A DNA stretch of 64,000 bases from Blastomyces gilchristii SLH14081 (GCF_000003855.2 NW_003101678.1:2457245-2521244); one strand, 5' to 3'; shown: positions 11,229 to 23,431, counted from the first letter of the stretch. Notes: a model not told the origin generated them from the letters alone. Program-made: numbers and translations.

Positions 11229-14200
11229 GAAATCTATTATAGATCTAATCTTCATATCATAAAATCTAATGAAAAAAAGACTTGTAAACTGATTTATTAA
11301 TTCAAATGAGACATCAGAATCAGATCATGAGATTATTTAATTTAATATTGAACTGAGTGAAAAATAAATGAGTGAAAACTCTCTTCTCTCTAATCAGTTT
11401 AACTTTGAAAAAGCTGATTGAAAAGCAGTTGAAGAAAGCATAAAACTGTTAAAATCTGAAAGACAGAGTAAGTTATATTGAAATTCTGGTCAAGATATCT
11501 CAAATGAAATGCTTAAGAATAGAGTGAAGCTTATTACATCTATTATTCTAACAAGTGTTAGAGATAATATTTCAAAGAGAAAATCTTCTGAGTATTCAAA
11601 ACCTTGATGAAATGAGAATATCTCATCTAAAAGAAAAGAATTAGCTACTGCTAGAAGAGATTGAAAGAATGATGTAATATCTGATAAAGAGTTCAAAGCT
11701 GTCAGAAATGAATATTTTTCAGATATTAAAAGAGCTAAAACAGACTGCTGGAATAAATTTCTTGAAGAAGTATAAGAAAAGAAAGTTTTTAAAGCTTTTA
11801 ACTATACTAAAATGAGAAGTGTAGCAAAACTTCCAGCCTTAGAATATAAGTTTCAGAATAAATCATATACAGTAAACTCTTTTGAGAAAAAATATCAAGC
11901 TTTTATAAGAATTCTTTTACAAAACTTATCAGATTCAGATTCAGAGAAAGAGAATATATCACATCTCAACTACATTGATGAAAATGACTGAGAATGGCCT
12001 GATCTTACACAAGATGAACTAGAGTCAGCTATCTTCTCAAGTTCTGTTAAAACTGCTGCAGGGCCTGATTCAATTAATCACTTGATTATTCAAAATACAT
12101 ATTTCTACTTAAAGAACGAATATTTTGAGCTTCTTTTTAATCTCTTGAAAAATGAATATCATTCTGAATGCTGAGGAGAAGCCACTGAAGTGATTCTTAC
12201 AAAACCTAATAGAAAAATATCAATTCCTAAGTTATATAGAGTAATATCTCTATTAAACTGTCTAGAAAAGGTTTTGAAAAAGATAATAGCTACTCAACTA
12301 TCTTTTATAAGCTTCATTAATAACTCTCTTTTATTCAGTGAATAAATGAGAGATAGAAAACAATGTTCTACAATTGACACTGTTCTCTCAGTTATTTATA
12401 ATATTTAAATAGCAAAGCATGAAGATCTGATCTCAACTGAAGTCTTTATTAATATAAAAGAGGCATTTGATCATGTTTCAAAGTCAAAGTTAATTCAGAC
12501 TTTGAAGATATTAAAACTGCCACTTTCTCTAATAAAATAAGTTAACTGTTTTATATCTAAAAGAATCATACAACTTTTCTTTGATAGAATAAAATAAGAC
12601 AAGACTGAGATAAAAATAGAAGTATCACAAGAATCTTCAATCTCACTCATTTTATTTACAATATACACTGCATATCTATTCAAAGATAGAAATATGAGAA
12701 TAGTGTGATTTCTGAGTTATGTAGATGATATTGATCTAGTCTATAGCTTAAAAACTATCAAAGAGAATTTGAAAATGATTGAAAAAGCTGTAAAGAAAAT
12801 CTTTGTCAGAGCAGATATCAATCAAAGTCAATTTAATATGAATAAAACTGAGTTAATTCATTTCTTTTCTAGATTCAATGAGAAAGAACTATCTCTAACT
12901 CTTTTAAATAAAGAGATTAAACCCAGTTTAAATGTCAAATAATTAGAAGTATGATTAAACTTCAAGTTGAATTTTAAATATTATATTCAACAAAGAACTG
13001 TCAAGACAGAAAGACTATTGAACAACATTATCAGACTATCAAATACAGAGAGAGGTCTATTCTTCCAGGCTATGAGACAGTTATATATAGCCTGTATTAC
13101 CTCAGTAGCTGATTATGAAGTTTAAGTTTAATAAAATAATCAAGAAAATTTCACTGAACTCTTTCAAAGTCTGTAAAACAGAGCTTTGAGAAGAATTCTG
13201 AAAGCATTTAAATCATCTTCTATTAAAGTAATGAAAATTGAAGCTTCAATTCTCTCTTCTACTATTAGATTTGAAAAGACCTGTATGAACTATGCTCTGA
13301 AAGTTATAAAGATAAGCTCAAATCATATAATCAGAGAAAGAGTCTCTTCTTCATTTTTATTAATTAACTCTGAAAATGAACTGAATTGAAATAGATTTCT
13401 TAATTGAAATGAAAATAATTCTTCAAAGAAAATGTCTTCTCAACTATACAGACTATACTCACTGATTAAAAATCAATTTTCTTCTTTAAATGTTGAAAAA
13501 GTTGATCATGAGAAGTTATCTCTTTGAAGAGAAAAGCTTGAATCTCTTATAGACTTATAAATAAGTCAACTGTCTAAAGAGAAAAATATGAACAGTATTT
13601 GAAGAGAATTTCTACAATTAATATAAAAGACTCTATTATGATTTATTCAGATGACTCAAAAAATGAGAATTTAAATAGATTAGACACAGGCATTGCTTAT
13701 AATAAAGATAATATTAATTTTATCTCAGATTTCTGAAATTTAGACTGTAAATCTGAAGTCTTTGATACTGAACTATTTATAATAGTGAAAGCTTTCACAC
13801 TTATTGAAATAAAATCTTATAAAAGAGAAAATAGTTTGAAAGAGGCATAAATATTCTCTGATAGTCAAGCTGCTTTAAAAAGACTTAGAAATAGTCAGAT
13901 TTATAATAATTAAATGAATCTTGAACTGATCTTAAACTTCATTTTAAAAATTCAAAAGAGAAGAATATCAAAGCTGATAATTCATCAGCACTGAGTTCCT
14001 GCTTATATGAATATTCATGACATTGAATTGGCTGATTCAGCTGCAAAAAAGAGTTCAGAATTAAGCAGATCTATTCAAAAAATTATATTCTGATCTTTTA
14101 TAAAGAGAAAAATAAAAGAATCTTGTTTAAACAAGTGAAATGAAAGCTGGCAGAAACAAAAGAAGAGTATACATTATTCAAGATTTGAAATAAAACTCAA

Positions 14201-14945
14201 GTGAAAATCTTCTTCAATTAAATGTAAAAAGAAAATATTCTCATCTATAATACAGCTGAAACTAGAACATGACTATTTCAAATCTTATATACAAAGATTT
14301 GATGATAGATTTGATTCAATAGAATGCTCATTCTGCAATATAAATGAGAATTCTGAGTATATTGTAATGCACTGTGCATTATACAATAGGCTCAGACTCA
14401 GATTAAAAGAGAAGTATGATCTAAATTAATTAAATATGAGATTCTTATTCTCAACTGAGACAGGAATTAAATACTTAATAGACTTTCTATCAGAAACTCA
14501 AGCAGCTATAAGAAAATGGCTGAATTCAGAAATATCTGCATATGAAGAGGAGGAAATTGATCAGATATAGTCTGTTAAAACAGCTATATACTATCTTTTA
14601 ATAATTTGTTTTGTTACAGTCTCTCTTTATTTTACTTTACTTTTTCCTTTCTATTCTTTTCTATCTATCTATTTAATGTGTCTATCTTTAAGACTGTGTT
14701 CTCTTTTCTTTTGTCATGATATTGTCAAAAGGTTTCAAAGTATCAGAAGATGTTAAAATACTGCAATTTGTAAACAGTTTTTATATTCTGGGCTGGAATT
14801 TTCTGATTTTGCATATCTGAAATTGATGAATGTATAATAGTTAACTTTATAGATATAGGAAAAACCCTGAGAACTTTTAGTTCTCAGATAGATATCATAG
14901 TCTCTGACTGCATACATCTATAATTGAAGAATAATAATAATAATA
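11229..14945 (+). mobile_element. Tad1-type LINE (LINE2), 3' portion, plus strand
   Basis: Begins inside ORF2 endonuclease (IIDLIF then SESDHEII, the conserved SDH of APE-type endonuclease, near 11240-11345) where G2 interrupted it. RT follows (about 11980-13130; SYVDDIDL catalytic box at 12715-12735), then RNase H (about 13600-14080, YSDDSKN to VPAYMNIHD) and a Cys/His finger (about 14320-14380). A 3' UTR ends in CTATAATTGAAGAATAATAA at about 14920. Stops at Trp/Gln codons inactivate it. The missing 5' half must lie left of the window. Confidence 0.88.
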
Positions 14946-17900
14946 ACTACTGAGATATCACTTCAGCTATTCTTACTCATGAAATGAGAGAAGAGTATCT
15001 GCTCATTATCTATATAGAATAGCTAGATGCTGACTTCTTATTAAAGAAGTCAGTGATTTATTTTTCTTCTACTGAAATATATATGAGAGTTACTGCATTT
15101 CTTATACAATTTTCTTAGTATACTAAGTACTGTATCTGTGATATTCTTGTGATAACTCTGTAGTCTATAAGCTCACTATTCAAGCAAGATAGTCAAGCTT
15201 ATTTATACAGCTTCTTAAACAACTATCTCTATGTGACACTGCTGACTAGTCACTGCTTTAGTTCTGTCACATTACACTTATTATTCAATTTTCAATCATA
15301 CACTTATTTATCTATAAGAATGTTCATTTTCAGAGCTTTTTCAACAACAATATATATCTTCTTCTGTTCAAAAGTTTTCACTTTCTTCTTCATTGTCTGA
15401 TGTTAATGTTCTCAGTCATGGCTTCTTTTGACCTCTGTCAGTGTGATCAGACAGTTATTAAGAACACTGAGTACAGAATCTTCATTATTCACAGAGTTAT
15501 TCATATTATTATTAACAAGTTCTGTCTCATCATCTAGTAAATATATCAGTTTCAGCACACTGTTCATATCATCATCAGTAAGCATCTTTAAAACATCAGG
15601 TTTATTCTTTATAAGTCTTCTTAGAAGACAGTGTTATCATCTCTTTATAATGTCAAGAACATTCAATTTCTCTGACAGTTTAAATGCTTCTCTAATAACA
15701 TTCACTGATACTTCTTCTATAGTTAATTCTTCATCAAAAACAACATCTCTTGCAATCTCAAGCTTTCAGATTATAGAGTTTCAGATATGATATTAATACA
15801 GTTCTTGATATTTAACTAATTATTATTACTTACTGTCAGTTCTATTCATAAACTTATTGATAATCTTCAGATTCTTCTTATATATCTTACATTCTTATCT
15901 ATGTATTCAATGAGCAGAAGGTTGAACACCTGTTTAAGTTTTAAAAGAAGATAATAAGGTCTCTCTCTGACATCTGTAAATCTTCATTGATGTTGAAAAT
16001 GTGTTGATTATTATAACTGTGACTTGAATAGCTTCATCTCAAAGTTCTCTTACAAGTCTGCTGTTAAATAGTAAGCTTCTTGTCTTTTCATCTATAATAC
16101 AATTAATATATTCTACAGAGCTATTGAACTATGATGTATCAGATGTAGTAATCTCATATATAATCTCTTTTCACTGACAGTAGGTCTTTAATTCATCACT
16201 TTTAAATTTATCTTTATCATCTCAGTGTAAAGTCTTAATTCAACATTGAGTAGTGATCTCAATTCTGTTAATAAAGATCATCAAATATACAGTGATCTCA
16301 CTTTTTAACATTATAAGAATAATTCATCTGTAGTATGTAATATCATCTGTAATACTCATTCAATAATTAGCTTCTTCATGAGTAGAGAGATTGATTTCAT
16401 TATATAGTGTACAGTCATCATCTGCAAGATTTATGAAGAATCTCATTGCAGGTTTAACAGTTCTTATCATTAATATAAATGTTGAATATGTCATTTTTAT
16501 CTGTATACAGGTCTTATACAATGACAAAACTCTGTCACTTTTAATTCTCATTCTCAGTTATGAATCTGCTGCTAATTTAGCAATATTTACGGAATTGAGA
16601 TGATCAAGCTTTTAATGTCATTATAACATTATATGTTCAACAATCTTGATATTCTTATTAAGCAATCATCATTTAACATTGCAAATTGAATCAAGTCTCT
16701 AGTTATTAATTATTTTTCCAGAATGTAGATGTTCTTATCACTTAATTTAACAGTAAAACTTAATATCTTATCAGAAGATATTAGTAAGATTGAATGAGTG
16801 TTTCTATAGATCAGTTACTTATATGTATAGCTCTGGTATACAAGCTTCTCAAAACTTATAGAATTAATCTTCAGCTTGAAAATGTAGTGAATATTCTACA
16901 GCAGCAGATTTACTTCTTTAACTGAGATATTCATCTTCTCTATAGCTGTTATAGAAGCTGTTAATCTGTCAGTCATCTTTAATATGATATTAATCTTCTG
17001 CAGCACTATTGATATGAGATTCTTACAAGATGTAGTATGAGCACTGAATTCAGAGTTCAGAACTCAGATATCTTTGTCAGTTTAATCAGTAGAATAGACT
17101 GTTTCTATTATATAAAATACTTACTCAATGACATTATAAACTGACACTGAGTCTATTTCATTCTTATTCTTATTCTTACTGTGACTAGTAGAGTGTTTTT
17201 CAGAAAATTTCAATCAGTAATCTGTTTAAATGTAGTCAATCTTCTAATAATGATAACACATTTTAATAGTATTATTACTCTTTCTATCTGACTTGATGAA
17301 ATCTTTGTTCTTGTTCTCAGAGATCTTCTTCTTCTTTTTATTCTTTTTATTCTTTCTGTTGAAATCTTGAGTATTATTTACAGAGATCTTTTTATCAGAG
17401 ATAGAAGATTTATCAGTAGCTAGTAATTATAGAAGAATATCTTGACATAATTTCATAAAATTATCTTTAAGTGTTCTAGTATTCTTATTTTTCTCTTTTA
17501 TATTTATTTAATTCTTTATAAAAGATAATCAATCTTTACTAATCTCTGTAAGAAATCTGTTAAAAAACATGAAATCTTTAATATTATATTTCAATCAGAT
17601 ATAATCAGTTCTGATTATAATTAAATATTTAATAAATGTGTGATCAGAACTCTTTGATTTTAATATTATCTTAATTAATTCTTGAAATAGATAAGTTCTG
17701 CAGATAGCAGATCTCTCAGTAAAATTATTCTCTATAACAGATTATAGAGAATAAGCAGATAGTTAAGACTTCTTAAGTATAATAAAGTGAGATTTAATCT
17801 GTGAGATAATTACAGACTATATATAGTTATATAGTCAGATATTTCATTCTGATTAAAAATATTGTATATTTATACTGACATTCTCATCAGAATTAATCTG

Positions 17901-18480
17901 CTTATTATTAAGAATATTATTTATTTCAGATTATCTTACTATAAGCAGAATCTCTTTCTTTTATATAAAGTAATTTACAGAGTCAGTGAGTATAATAGAC
18001 TTCTTTATAGATTTTATTTAATCTCTGAATTCATTAAGAATCTTCATTAATATAGATATTCTATTCTTTTATTAAAAATAGTTTATTAAATCTGTATTAA
18101 GCTCTTTATTCTCATTTCTATCTATCTTTATTCACTTAACTTCATGCTGAAGTCTTATAATTTCTAGTCTTATATAAGTCTTCTTACTCACAGAGCTATT
18201 ATTATTTCAGTCACTTGAATTTTCTGCATTATCTGATATCTCACTGATATCTTTAATCAGGTCTTTATATTTATTATTAAACTTATCAGACTGTTCTTTC
18301 ACAATTATATTATTCAGCTTAAAAGCCTTTGATATAGTCACTTTTCAGTTCATTACAGATATTGATAAGCTCACACTCAATTCTTCTTATACTTCAGATC
18401 TTTATGAATTTCTTCTTCTATGTGTTGATATATAATTCTTTATTAAGTCAGGCTTTTCACCTGATCTCAGGTTCATCATG
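14946..18480 (-). mobile_element. Ty1/copia retrotransposon remnant (gag-PR-INT part)
   Basis: AT-rich minus-strand element without an intact ORF. On the minus strand I can read a degenerate zinc knuckle (C-x2-Y-x4-Y-x4-Y, Cys/His changed to Tyr by transitions, about 17205-17265). A protease-like SAHTTSCKNLIS follows (about 17030-16990; copia D-S-G/A-x-x-H region). A GAG-pre-integrase/integrase block comes next, with LADDDCTLYNE (about 16400-16440) and, further left, YCQ-KEIIYE and EYINCIIDEKTRSLL (about 16160-16060). That last block corresponds to the copia NGVAER-N-I-EKARS region. PR before INT before RT is the copia order. The left end is cut at LINE2; the LTR at the right edge was not resolved, so 18480 is approximate. 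Confidence 0.7.
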
Positions 18481-19936
18481 GGTTCAATTAATCAATAAAT
18501 TATCTAGGCACACATAATGATACATGAAGATGTCAATTTGCATGTTATTTTACAGCTTTTCATTGTGTAGAGGGCTTCATAATCTCTTGGAGAATAATGT
18601 TATTGTGTTGTATTCTAACTACGCGAGTTACACTAAATAGGTTGGGGTGGCATGTGACTAGGGTAGGTGTAGTAATCACCAACAAGTTTAACCAAGTTAG
18701 ATTATTATTAGTCTTTCTTAGTTCCCGATCTCATTAACTTGGGTGGAGATGAAAGTTTTTCCATTATTAAGTTATCTAGTGCAAAATTGAACCTCCAATA
18801 ATCCATAATCTCTATATGAACCTCTCTATTCGGCACTATTCTATATCCCAGTCTTGATTGCTAGTTACCTAGGTGTACCTAGCTTCCCGCTGACAGATTT
18901 GCATAGTAGCGCGGGGCCAAATACGACGATTAAATAAAGGTTGAGGACCCTCCAAAGGACAAATGTATAGAAATCCGCGGGATTATTCACCCAGCACGCG
19001 GGCTACATTTCTTCCTCAGCAGCAGACGGGAGCCGGCGGCCTGAAGAAATAGATTAATGCTATTTCTATCGATACATGCAGCTCAACCTTAATCTCATCC
19101 TGTTCCGTGGCTCCCTATCTTCTAACGTTTAGGAACTGAGCCATACGGTAGATAGATTGTCGACGCTCCAGAAAATATCCGGAAACCCATCCGCGGGTAT
19201 ACAAGACACCACTATATATTCGTCCCAGGGAAATTGTGCTCAACGGCCTACGTGCAGGCAGACTCATGGACTGGGGCCGTACTCTACTCCCTCCACCCCA
19301 CCAAGGCCGTACATGTACACTACAAAGATCTATCTACAGTCACACGGATTTCTAGTAAGTTCCCCCCTTCTCACAAATCTAGCACAGCTGGGATGCTCCT
19401 ACCCTCTCCCTGTGTTTTACCCTGGTTCCTTTTCTCTGATATATTCAAAGAGTGGTATATATATATCAACATCCCACACGGAGTTGATTAGTCACTATAG
19501 ATAAAACAAAAACAAATCAACCCCAAGAATAAATGAATATAAAAATTTTAAAATCAATCTTTTCAATTCATCAGAGGACCGAGTAGATATTACGTTCCAT
19601 CGTACGACTGTAAGACATGTTGCATGCCATAGGTACGTACACATACGAGGAGCGAAGGGAACCGGGGGGGAGGGCTTAAAAATAGGGGGAAACAAGGAGT
19701 AAATTGGCTTTGGTTCTCATTGGCACATCATATAAATTAATGGGCGTCAAGGCATGGCGTTCAAACATTAGTTCACAAAAATAGTATCTCGTACCAATAG
19801 TATGGTCATTCTCTCTCTCTCTCCCTATACCTCGTGTGGAAAACTAACTGCGTGGAGAGAGGTTGGCTGGTGAGTATCTCTAATCGAGAAAGGCTTCTTC
19901 TTCTTCTCCTTTCTTTTCTTTTCTGTCAGCTAGATC
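18481..19936. other. Unique intergenic DNA at left edge of gene island
   Basis: Composition returns to normal (CpG present, G+C higher). No complete gene was recognised. The open stretch 19156-19352 (plus) ends at a perfect GTAAGT donor and could be an orphan exon, but I could not join it to a start or a second exon. A (CT)n run lies at about 19810-19835. The segment is downstream (3') of BYS1. Confidence 0.6.
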
Positions 19937-20522
19937 TCAGGGCATAGAGTTCTGGGGTTCCGGCGAAGACAAATCATCACATGATGAAATTCCGGTGCCC
20001 ATCAAACCAGGGGGAAACGGAAGAAAAAAGGAAAAAACATACCTTCTTAAAAGGATATGCGCACAATGTCAGCGTAAGATCCGACTTCGACTGGCAGTTT
20101 CTCACCTGGCTTGGTCCAGGCGGGATGCCATCTGGCCAAAAGAGCACTGGGCAGCTGGGGTCTGAGGGTGCGAGTTTCAGAGGATAGCCGGCGAATGGGT
20201 CACCAAAAACATCCGACAAATCGTACCAGATCACGGGTAGGACGAGGTTATAGGCGAAGATGGTTTGTGGTGCACCGTGCAGCAAGCCACCTGGCTCGAG
20301 GGTGAGCTTGATAGCGATACCGCCACTTCGGGGGTCGTGGCGAAATAGCTCACTGTAGGTACCGCCATAAGCCTTGAGGTGCTGTTCTGGTCCAATTTCG
20401 CTGCCGACAGAGTTGAGGTAGACGTCGAAGGGGCAGTAGTTGACCACGATGGCTTTGCCCACTGCTTGAACAGTAGGGGCGAGTGCGGCGAGGGCACCAA
20501 CGAATGTAGATGAGAGACGCAT
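19937..20522 (-). CDS. BYS1: BYS1-domain secreted protein (Blastomyces yeast-phase-specific protein 1)
   Basis: The N-terminal 160 codons (20522-20043) match the BYS1 family of small secreted thaumatin-like fungal proteins, whose founding member is induced in the 37 C yeast phase of Blastomyces dermatitidis. A signal peptide covers residues 1-20 (hydrophobic, cleavage after TVQA). The mature part begins VGKAIVVNYCPFDVYLNSVG and has four Cys (30, 124, 143, 154), consistent with two disulfides. The molecular role is unknown. A perfect GTATGT donor at 20042 ends exon 1 after KK in phase 0. The most economical acceptor (CCCCAG, 19952) adds a four-residue exon NSMP and a stop (19937), giving about 164 aa. 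The unspliced frame would instead run to 181 aa with an unfamily-like tail. The acceptor choice is inferred; the identity of the main exon is firm. Confidence 0.9.
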
Positions 20523-20647
20523 TGTCTTTCAAAGAGTGATAATTATGGGGTGGTGTCTTGCAAGACGAGGAATGCTAGGTATTCAAATCTGAGGATAGGG
20601 GATAAAACTCATGAGGGGAAATGGAGCGGAGGAGGGCTGGAGTGGGA

Positions 20648-20655
20648 CTTTATAC
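20648..20655 (-). promoter_or_regulatory. Probable TATA box of BYS1
   Basis: GTATAAAG on the minus strand, 126-133 bp upstream of the BYS1 ATG, in otherwise pyrimidine-rich promoter sequence. Fungal TATA boxes commonly lie 40-120 bp before transcription starts, so a short 5' UTR is plausible. No phase-specific operator could be named from sequence. Confidence 0.5.
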
Positions 20656-21949
20656 ACTTTCCAGCCAATGCATGAGCAATCTTGTATCATGACCAATATG
20701 GACCCAGGTTTTATTGGCGACTAGTAGCTCAGTGATACAACATGATTCCACGGGAACTGGATTGAAGAGAATGCGCTTCCCAGTAGGAGCGTTCTACACA
20801 GTAACATGAGCCACCACCGCCGCGCCCCCCATAGGGCTGGCAATTGTTGGGATATGCTTCTCTCTCGGCATGTCATGGAACTTTTGTGCTCCTCCTCGTT
20901 TTATTGGCAACTGCTGGGATTGAATTCCGTACCCAAAAACTCTCAATAGCCCCAAAATTCGGTTAAATAGGAAGCAGGCTTGTCACCCGATATTGACGTG
21001 GGCTGGCATGGGGTTGAATCAACAAGAAGAGTAAAGAATCAACCAAGGTCAATATCTGAGCAGCTAGGTCACGAATTGAAATATCCAAGCGGCGACTTTC
21101 GTTCGTATGCACAGCAATGTCTCAGACAAGCTGAAGAGCAAGCATCGGCATCGGTGGGCTTCGGTAGTGCCATTTTCCCATTGTCAAATAATTTGGTGCT
21201 TCCATCTTGGAACCATGTCACGCCTCCACAGGAACATGTATGTAGCATGGAAGCTCGTAAAAAGCTAAGTTACAGGCACGGGGAACTCAAAGAGTGAGCT
21301 TCCGCAACCAGTGGAACTAATTGGCCGATCCCATCGTGTACCACGCTGGCGCCCACCGGGTGCTTCCATCCTTCGGTTTAAGCTGTGCTGTCCATTTTTG
21401 GGCTCCAGTAACCCCAACCTCCTTTAATTTCTCTCAGCCCTGTCAGATCAAAAGCGATGGGGGAAAGAGTCCGGGGCCAATTGAGCGGGTTGCAGTCAGA
21501 TTCGAGACTCCAACACTGTCAAAATACATTGAAATAAACAAGCTTTGACATCAAGCTTGCACGTATATCCCAGAGAAGCAACTCTTTGGTACGATATGGG
21601 CCATGTCTTTCTGCGGCTGGTGACAGGCCGTTGGGCTGAAGATTGGATTTGTCTTAGAATGTCACATCTAATCGCTGTCAAGTCACCAATGCTGAAGAAT
21701 GTCTCAAAATACGAGGCCAATGGCCCGTCGTTGAAAAAGGTATGTATGCCGGGGAGAAAGAAAAAGGAGCTGTAGAAGCAATGCGAACATCCCCAGCATG
21801 CAGAATGGTGTTGCAGATCAGTATGAGATCAGAGGCGTTTTTTGTCTGTGGTTGCCAGTGCTTTGGGCGGGCACTACTACAAGGCCATCGCCATCACGCC
21901 GCCATAGCTTATGCATGGTTGGCAGAGAGTCAGTGTGTATAACAGAGTA
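20656..21949. other. BYS1 upstream region, unique sequence
   Basis: About 1.3 kb of normal-composition DNA between BYS1 and an AT-rich insert. It contains several open stretches of 60-105 codons on both strands (for example 20980-21297 plus) with no family resemblance, no introns I can justify and no shared frame. I see promoter-type DNA rather than a gene. Confidence 0.5.
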
Positions 21950-22365
21950 GAATCAATTCGAATTGATCCTGAATCGGATTTTTTAAACTTCAATATCTTC
22001 ATCAATAGTTATTGAAGATATTATTATATAATATAGATAAAAATATTAGAAATTTAATGAAACTTTTTAATGAATTTTTTCTCAAAATTTAATAATTAAG
22101 ATTTTTGACTTCTAAATTGAATTTCACAGTTCCCAGAGTAGTGTGAGGTAAGTTGTAACTATGTAACTATATTATTAGAAAGCCTAGAGCTTCAACACTC
22201 TCTGTTGAACTAGCTATCATACATGATACAGCTGTTTTATATTTTTCTATTCTTCACAAATCATTTAAACCTGTGATAATAATTAATTACAAAAAGCAGT
22301 ATCTAATTTTCTCATTAGCACTAGATCTGATACATGATATTACTGTAAATCAAATTCTCAGTAAT
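21950..22365. repeat. AT-rich decayed repeat remnant
   Basis: Abrupt drop in GC at about 21955 with loss of CpG, like the large repeat blocks. No protein family is recognisable on either strand. It adjoins the decayed SINE at 22366, so it may be part of the same insertion complex. Confidence 0.5.
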
Positions 22366-22728
22366 TGAATGGTTGATATAGACTATAGTCACCAGGTAGT
22401 GTCTTTAGACTCTTAGCATGAGAAACCAAGGTGCATGAGGTTTGAAAAATCCAATGAGGTCAAGATTGAAATCAGAGCTGAATTATCTCAGATTCTTATA
22501 TTAAATTTAATCTCACATTCTGAGCTGATATTATGTATTTATAAGTTTCAAATTATCACTCTTTATATTTTCTATATTTCTTATTATTTTAATATGATTT
22601 TAACATCTGTATTTACTTCTATATAATTAAATCATAGTCTGTATTTCATATTTATACAAAACTCAGTATAAGCTCTGCTTGTATATAAATAAAATAAAGA
22701 ATCAGAAGAAGAAGAAGAAGAAGAATAA
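22366..22728 (+). mobile_element. Decayed SINE, copy B
   Basis: Aligns by eye with SINE copy A (42570-42948) along its whole length. The head shares AGCATGAGAAACCAAGGTGC and the GGTTTGAAA B-box remnant. The 3' body shares ACATCTGTATTTACTTCTAT and CATAAGCTCTGCTTGTATAT-like blocks. The tail is a GAA/AAT microsatellite (22701-22730). It carries many more C-to-T/G-to-A changes than copy A. I could not identify a target duplication. Confidence 0.65.
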
Positions 22729-22862
22729 TCTCTCTCTTTATTATAGAAAAACCAACTTTTTCGTGCAAAAAATGCTGTAACATTGACATCATGTGACCTC
22801 ATCAAATCTATCTATTTAAATACTCAGTTCTGCTCTCCGGCCTGTACAGCTCAGATCAATCT
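22729..22862 (+). repeat. Direct repeat, copy 1
   Basis: Starts TCTCTCTCTTTATTATAGAA, runs through AAAACCAACTTTTTCGTG, and ends CGGCCTGTACAGCTCAGATC. The same series of blocks recurs at 23022-23142. The two copies are 275 bp apart. Origin unknown. Confidence 0.7.
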
Positions 22863-23021
22863 TCAAATCTTTATTCTTTTTTTCATTCTGCTCTTTTCAT
22901 ACATTCTCTACAGTATTTATATTTCTTATACTCTTTTCAATATTCATTTTTGATCTTTGTGGTCATGACATGCACCACTGTTCATTTCAAATTATGAGCT
23001 AAAAAATATTATCTCTCTCTT

Positions 23022-23142
23022 TCTCTCTCTTTATTATAGAAAAACCAACTTTTCTGTGTAAAATGCATGATGTCATGTGCACCCCTTTGAATTCATGGGA
23101 TTGAACGGCCTGCTCTGCGGCCTGTATGGCTCTGATTAATCT
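23022..23142 (+). repeat. Direct repeat, copy 2
   Basis: Second copy of the 22729-22862 unit, about 12 bp shorter in the middle. It ends GCGGCCTGTATGGCTCTGAT. Differences from copy 1 are mostly transitions. Together the two could be the ends of a small, otherwise unrecognised element or a local duplication. Confidence 0.7.
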
Positions 23143-23148
23143 GATGAC

Positions 23149-23216
23149 GGTGGTAGGGGTGGTAGGGGTGGTAAGGGGGGTAGGGGTAAGGGGTGGAAGT
23201 GGTAGGGTAGGGGGGG
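23149..23216 (+). repeat. G-rich minisatellite (GGTGGTAGGG-like)
   Basis: About 68 bases made of irregular GGTAGGGGT/GGTAAGGGG units, almost pure G/T/A on the plus strand. There are more than four runs of three or more G within 40 bases, which fits a G-quadruplex-capable sequence. It is not a canonical TTAGGG telomere repeat. Confidence 0.8.
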
Positions 23217-23260
23217 CTGCGCAAGCAGCAAAGCGAGCGTAGGCAAGCGTTTGATGCTTG

Positions 23261-23281
23261 TAATAATAATAATAATAATAA
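23261..23281 (+). repeat. (TAA)n microsatellite
   Basis: Seven TAA units following GTTTGATGCTTG. The local LINEs and SINE also end in TAA/AAT runs, so this may be the tail of a further retroposed copy whose body is not recognised. Confidence 0.7.
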
Positions 23282-23431
23282 CTGTAAATTAGTATTTAAA
23301 TTTATCAAACTTATAGTATTTATATCTATTTATTATCTTTATTATCTTTTATATTAACTATTAATTATATTTATCCAAGAAGAGAGGCTGAGCATGCCAA
23401 GAAATGTATGGGGGGGCGAGTCTGGAAGTAA

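Noticed and set aside
15428..15790. 120-codon plus-strand ORF in the copia region.
   Set aside because: Ser/Thr/Phe-rich composition typical of antisense reading through an AT-rich minus-strand element; no family resemblance.
1..18480. CRISPR array, prophage or bacterial operon.
   Set aside because: No regularly spaced identical repeats; the content is eukaryotic retrotransposons with LTRs, TSDs and A-rich tails.
20980..21297. 105-codon plus-strand ORF upstream of BYS1.
   Set aside because: No recognisable domain, no introns or promoter, overlapped by other chance frames.
23149..23216. Interstitial telomere repeat.
   Set aside because: Units are GGTAGGGG/GGTGGTAGGG variants, not TTAGGG in register.
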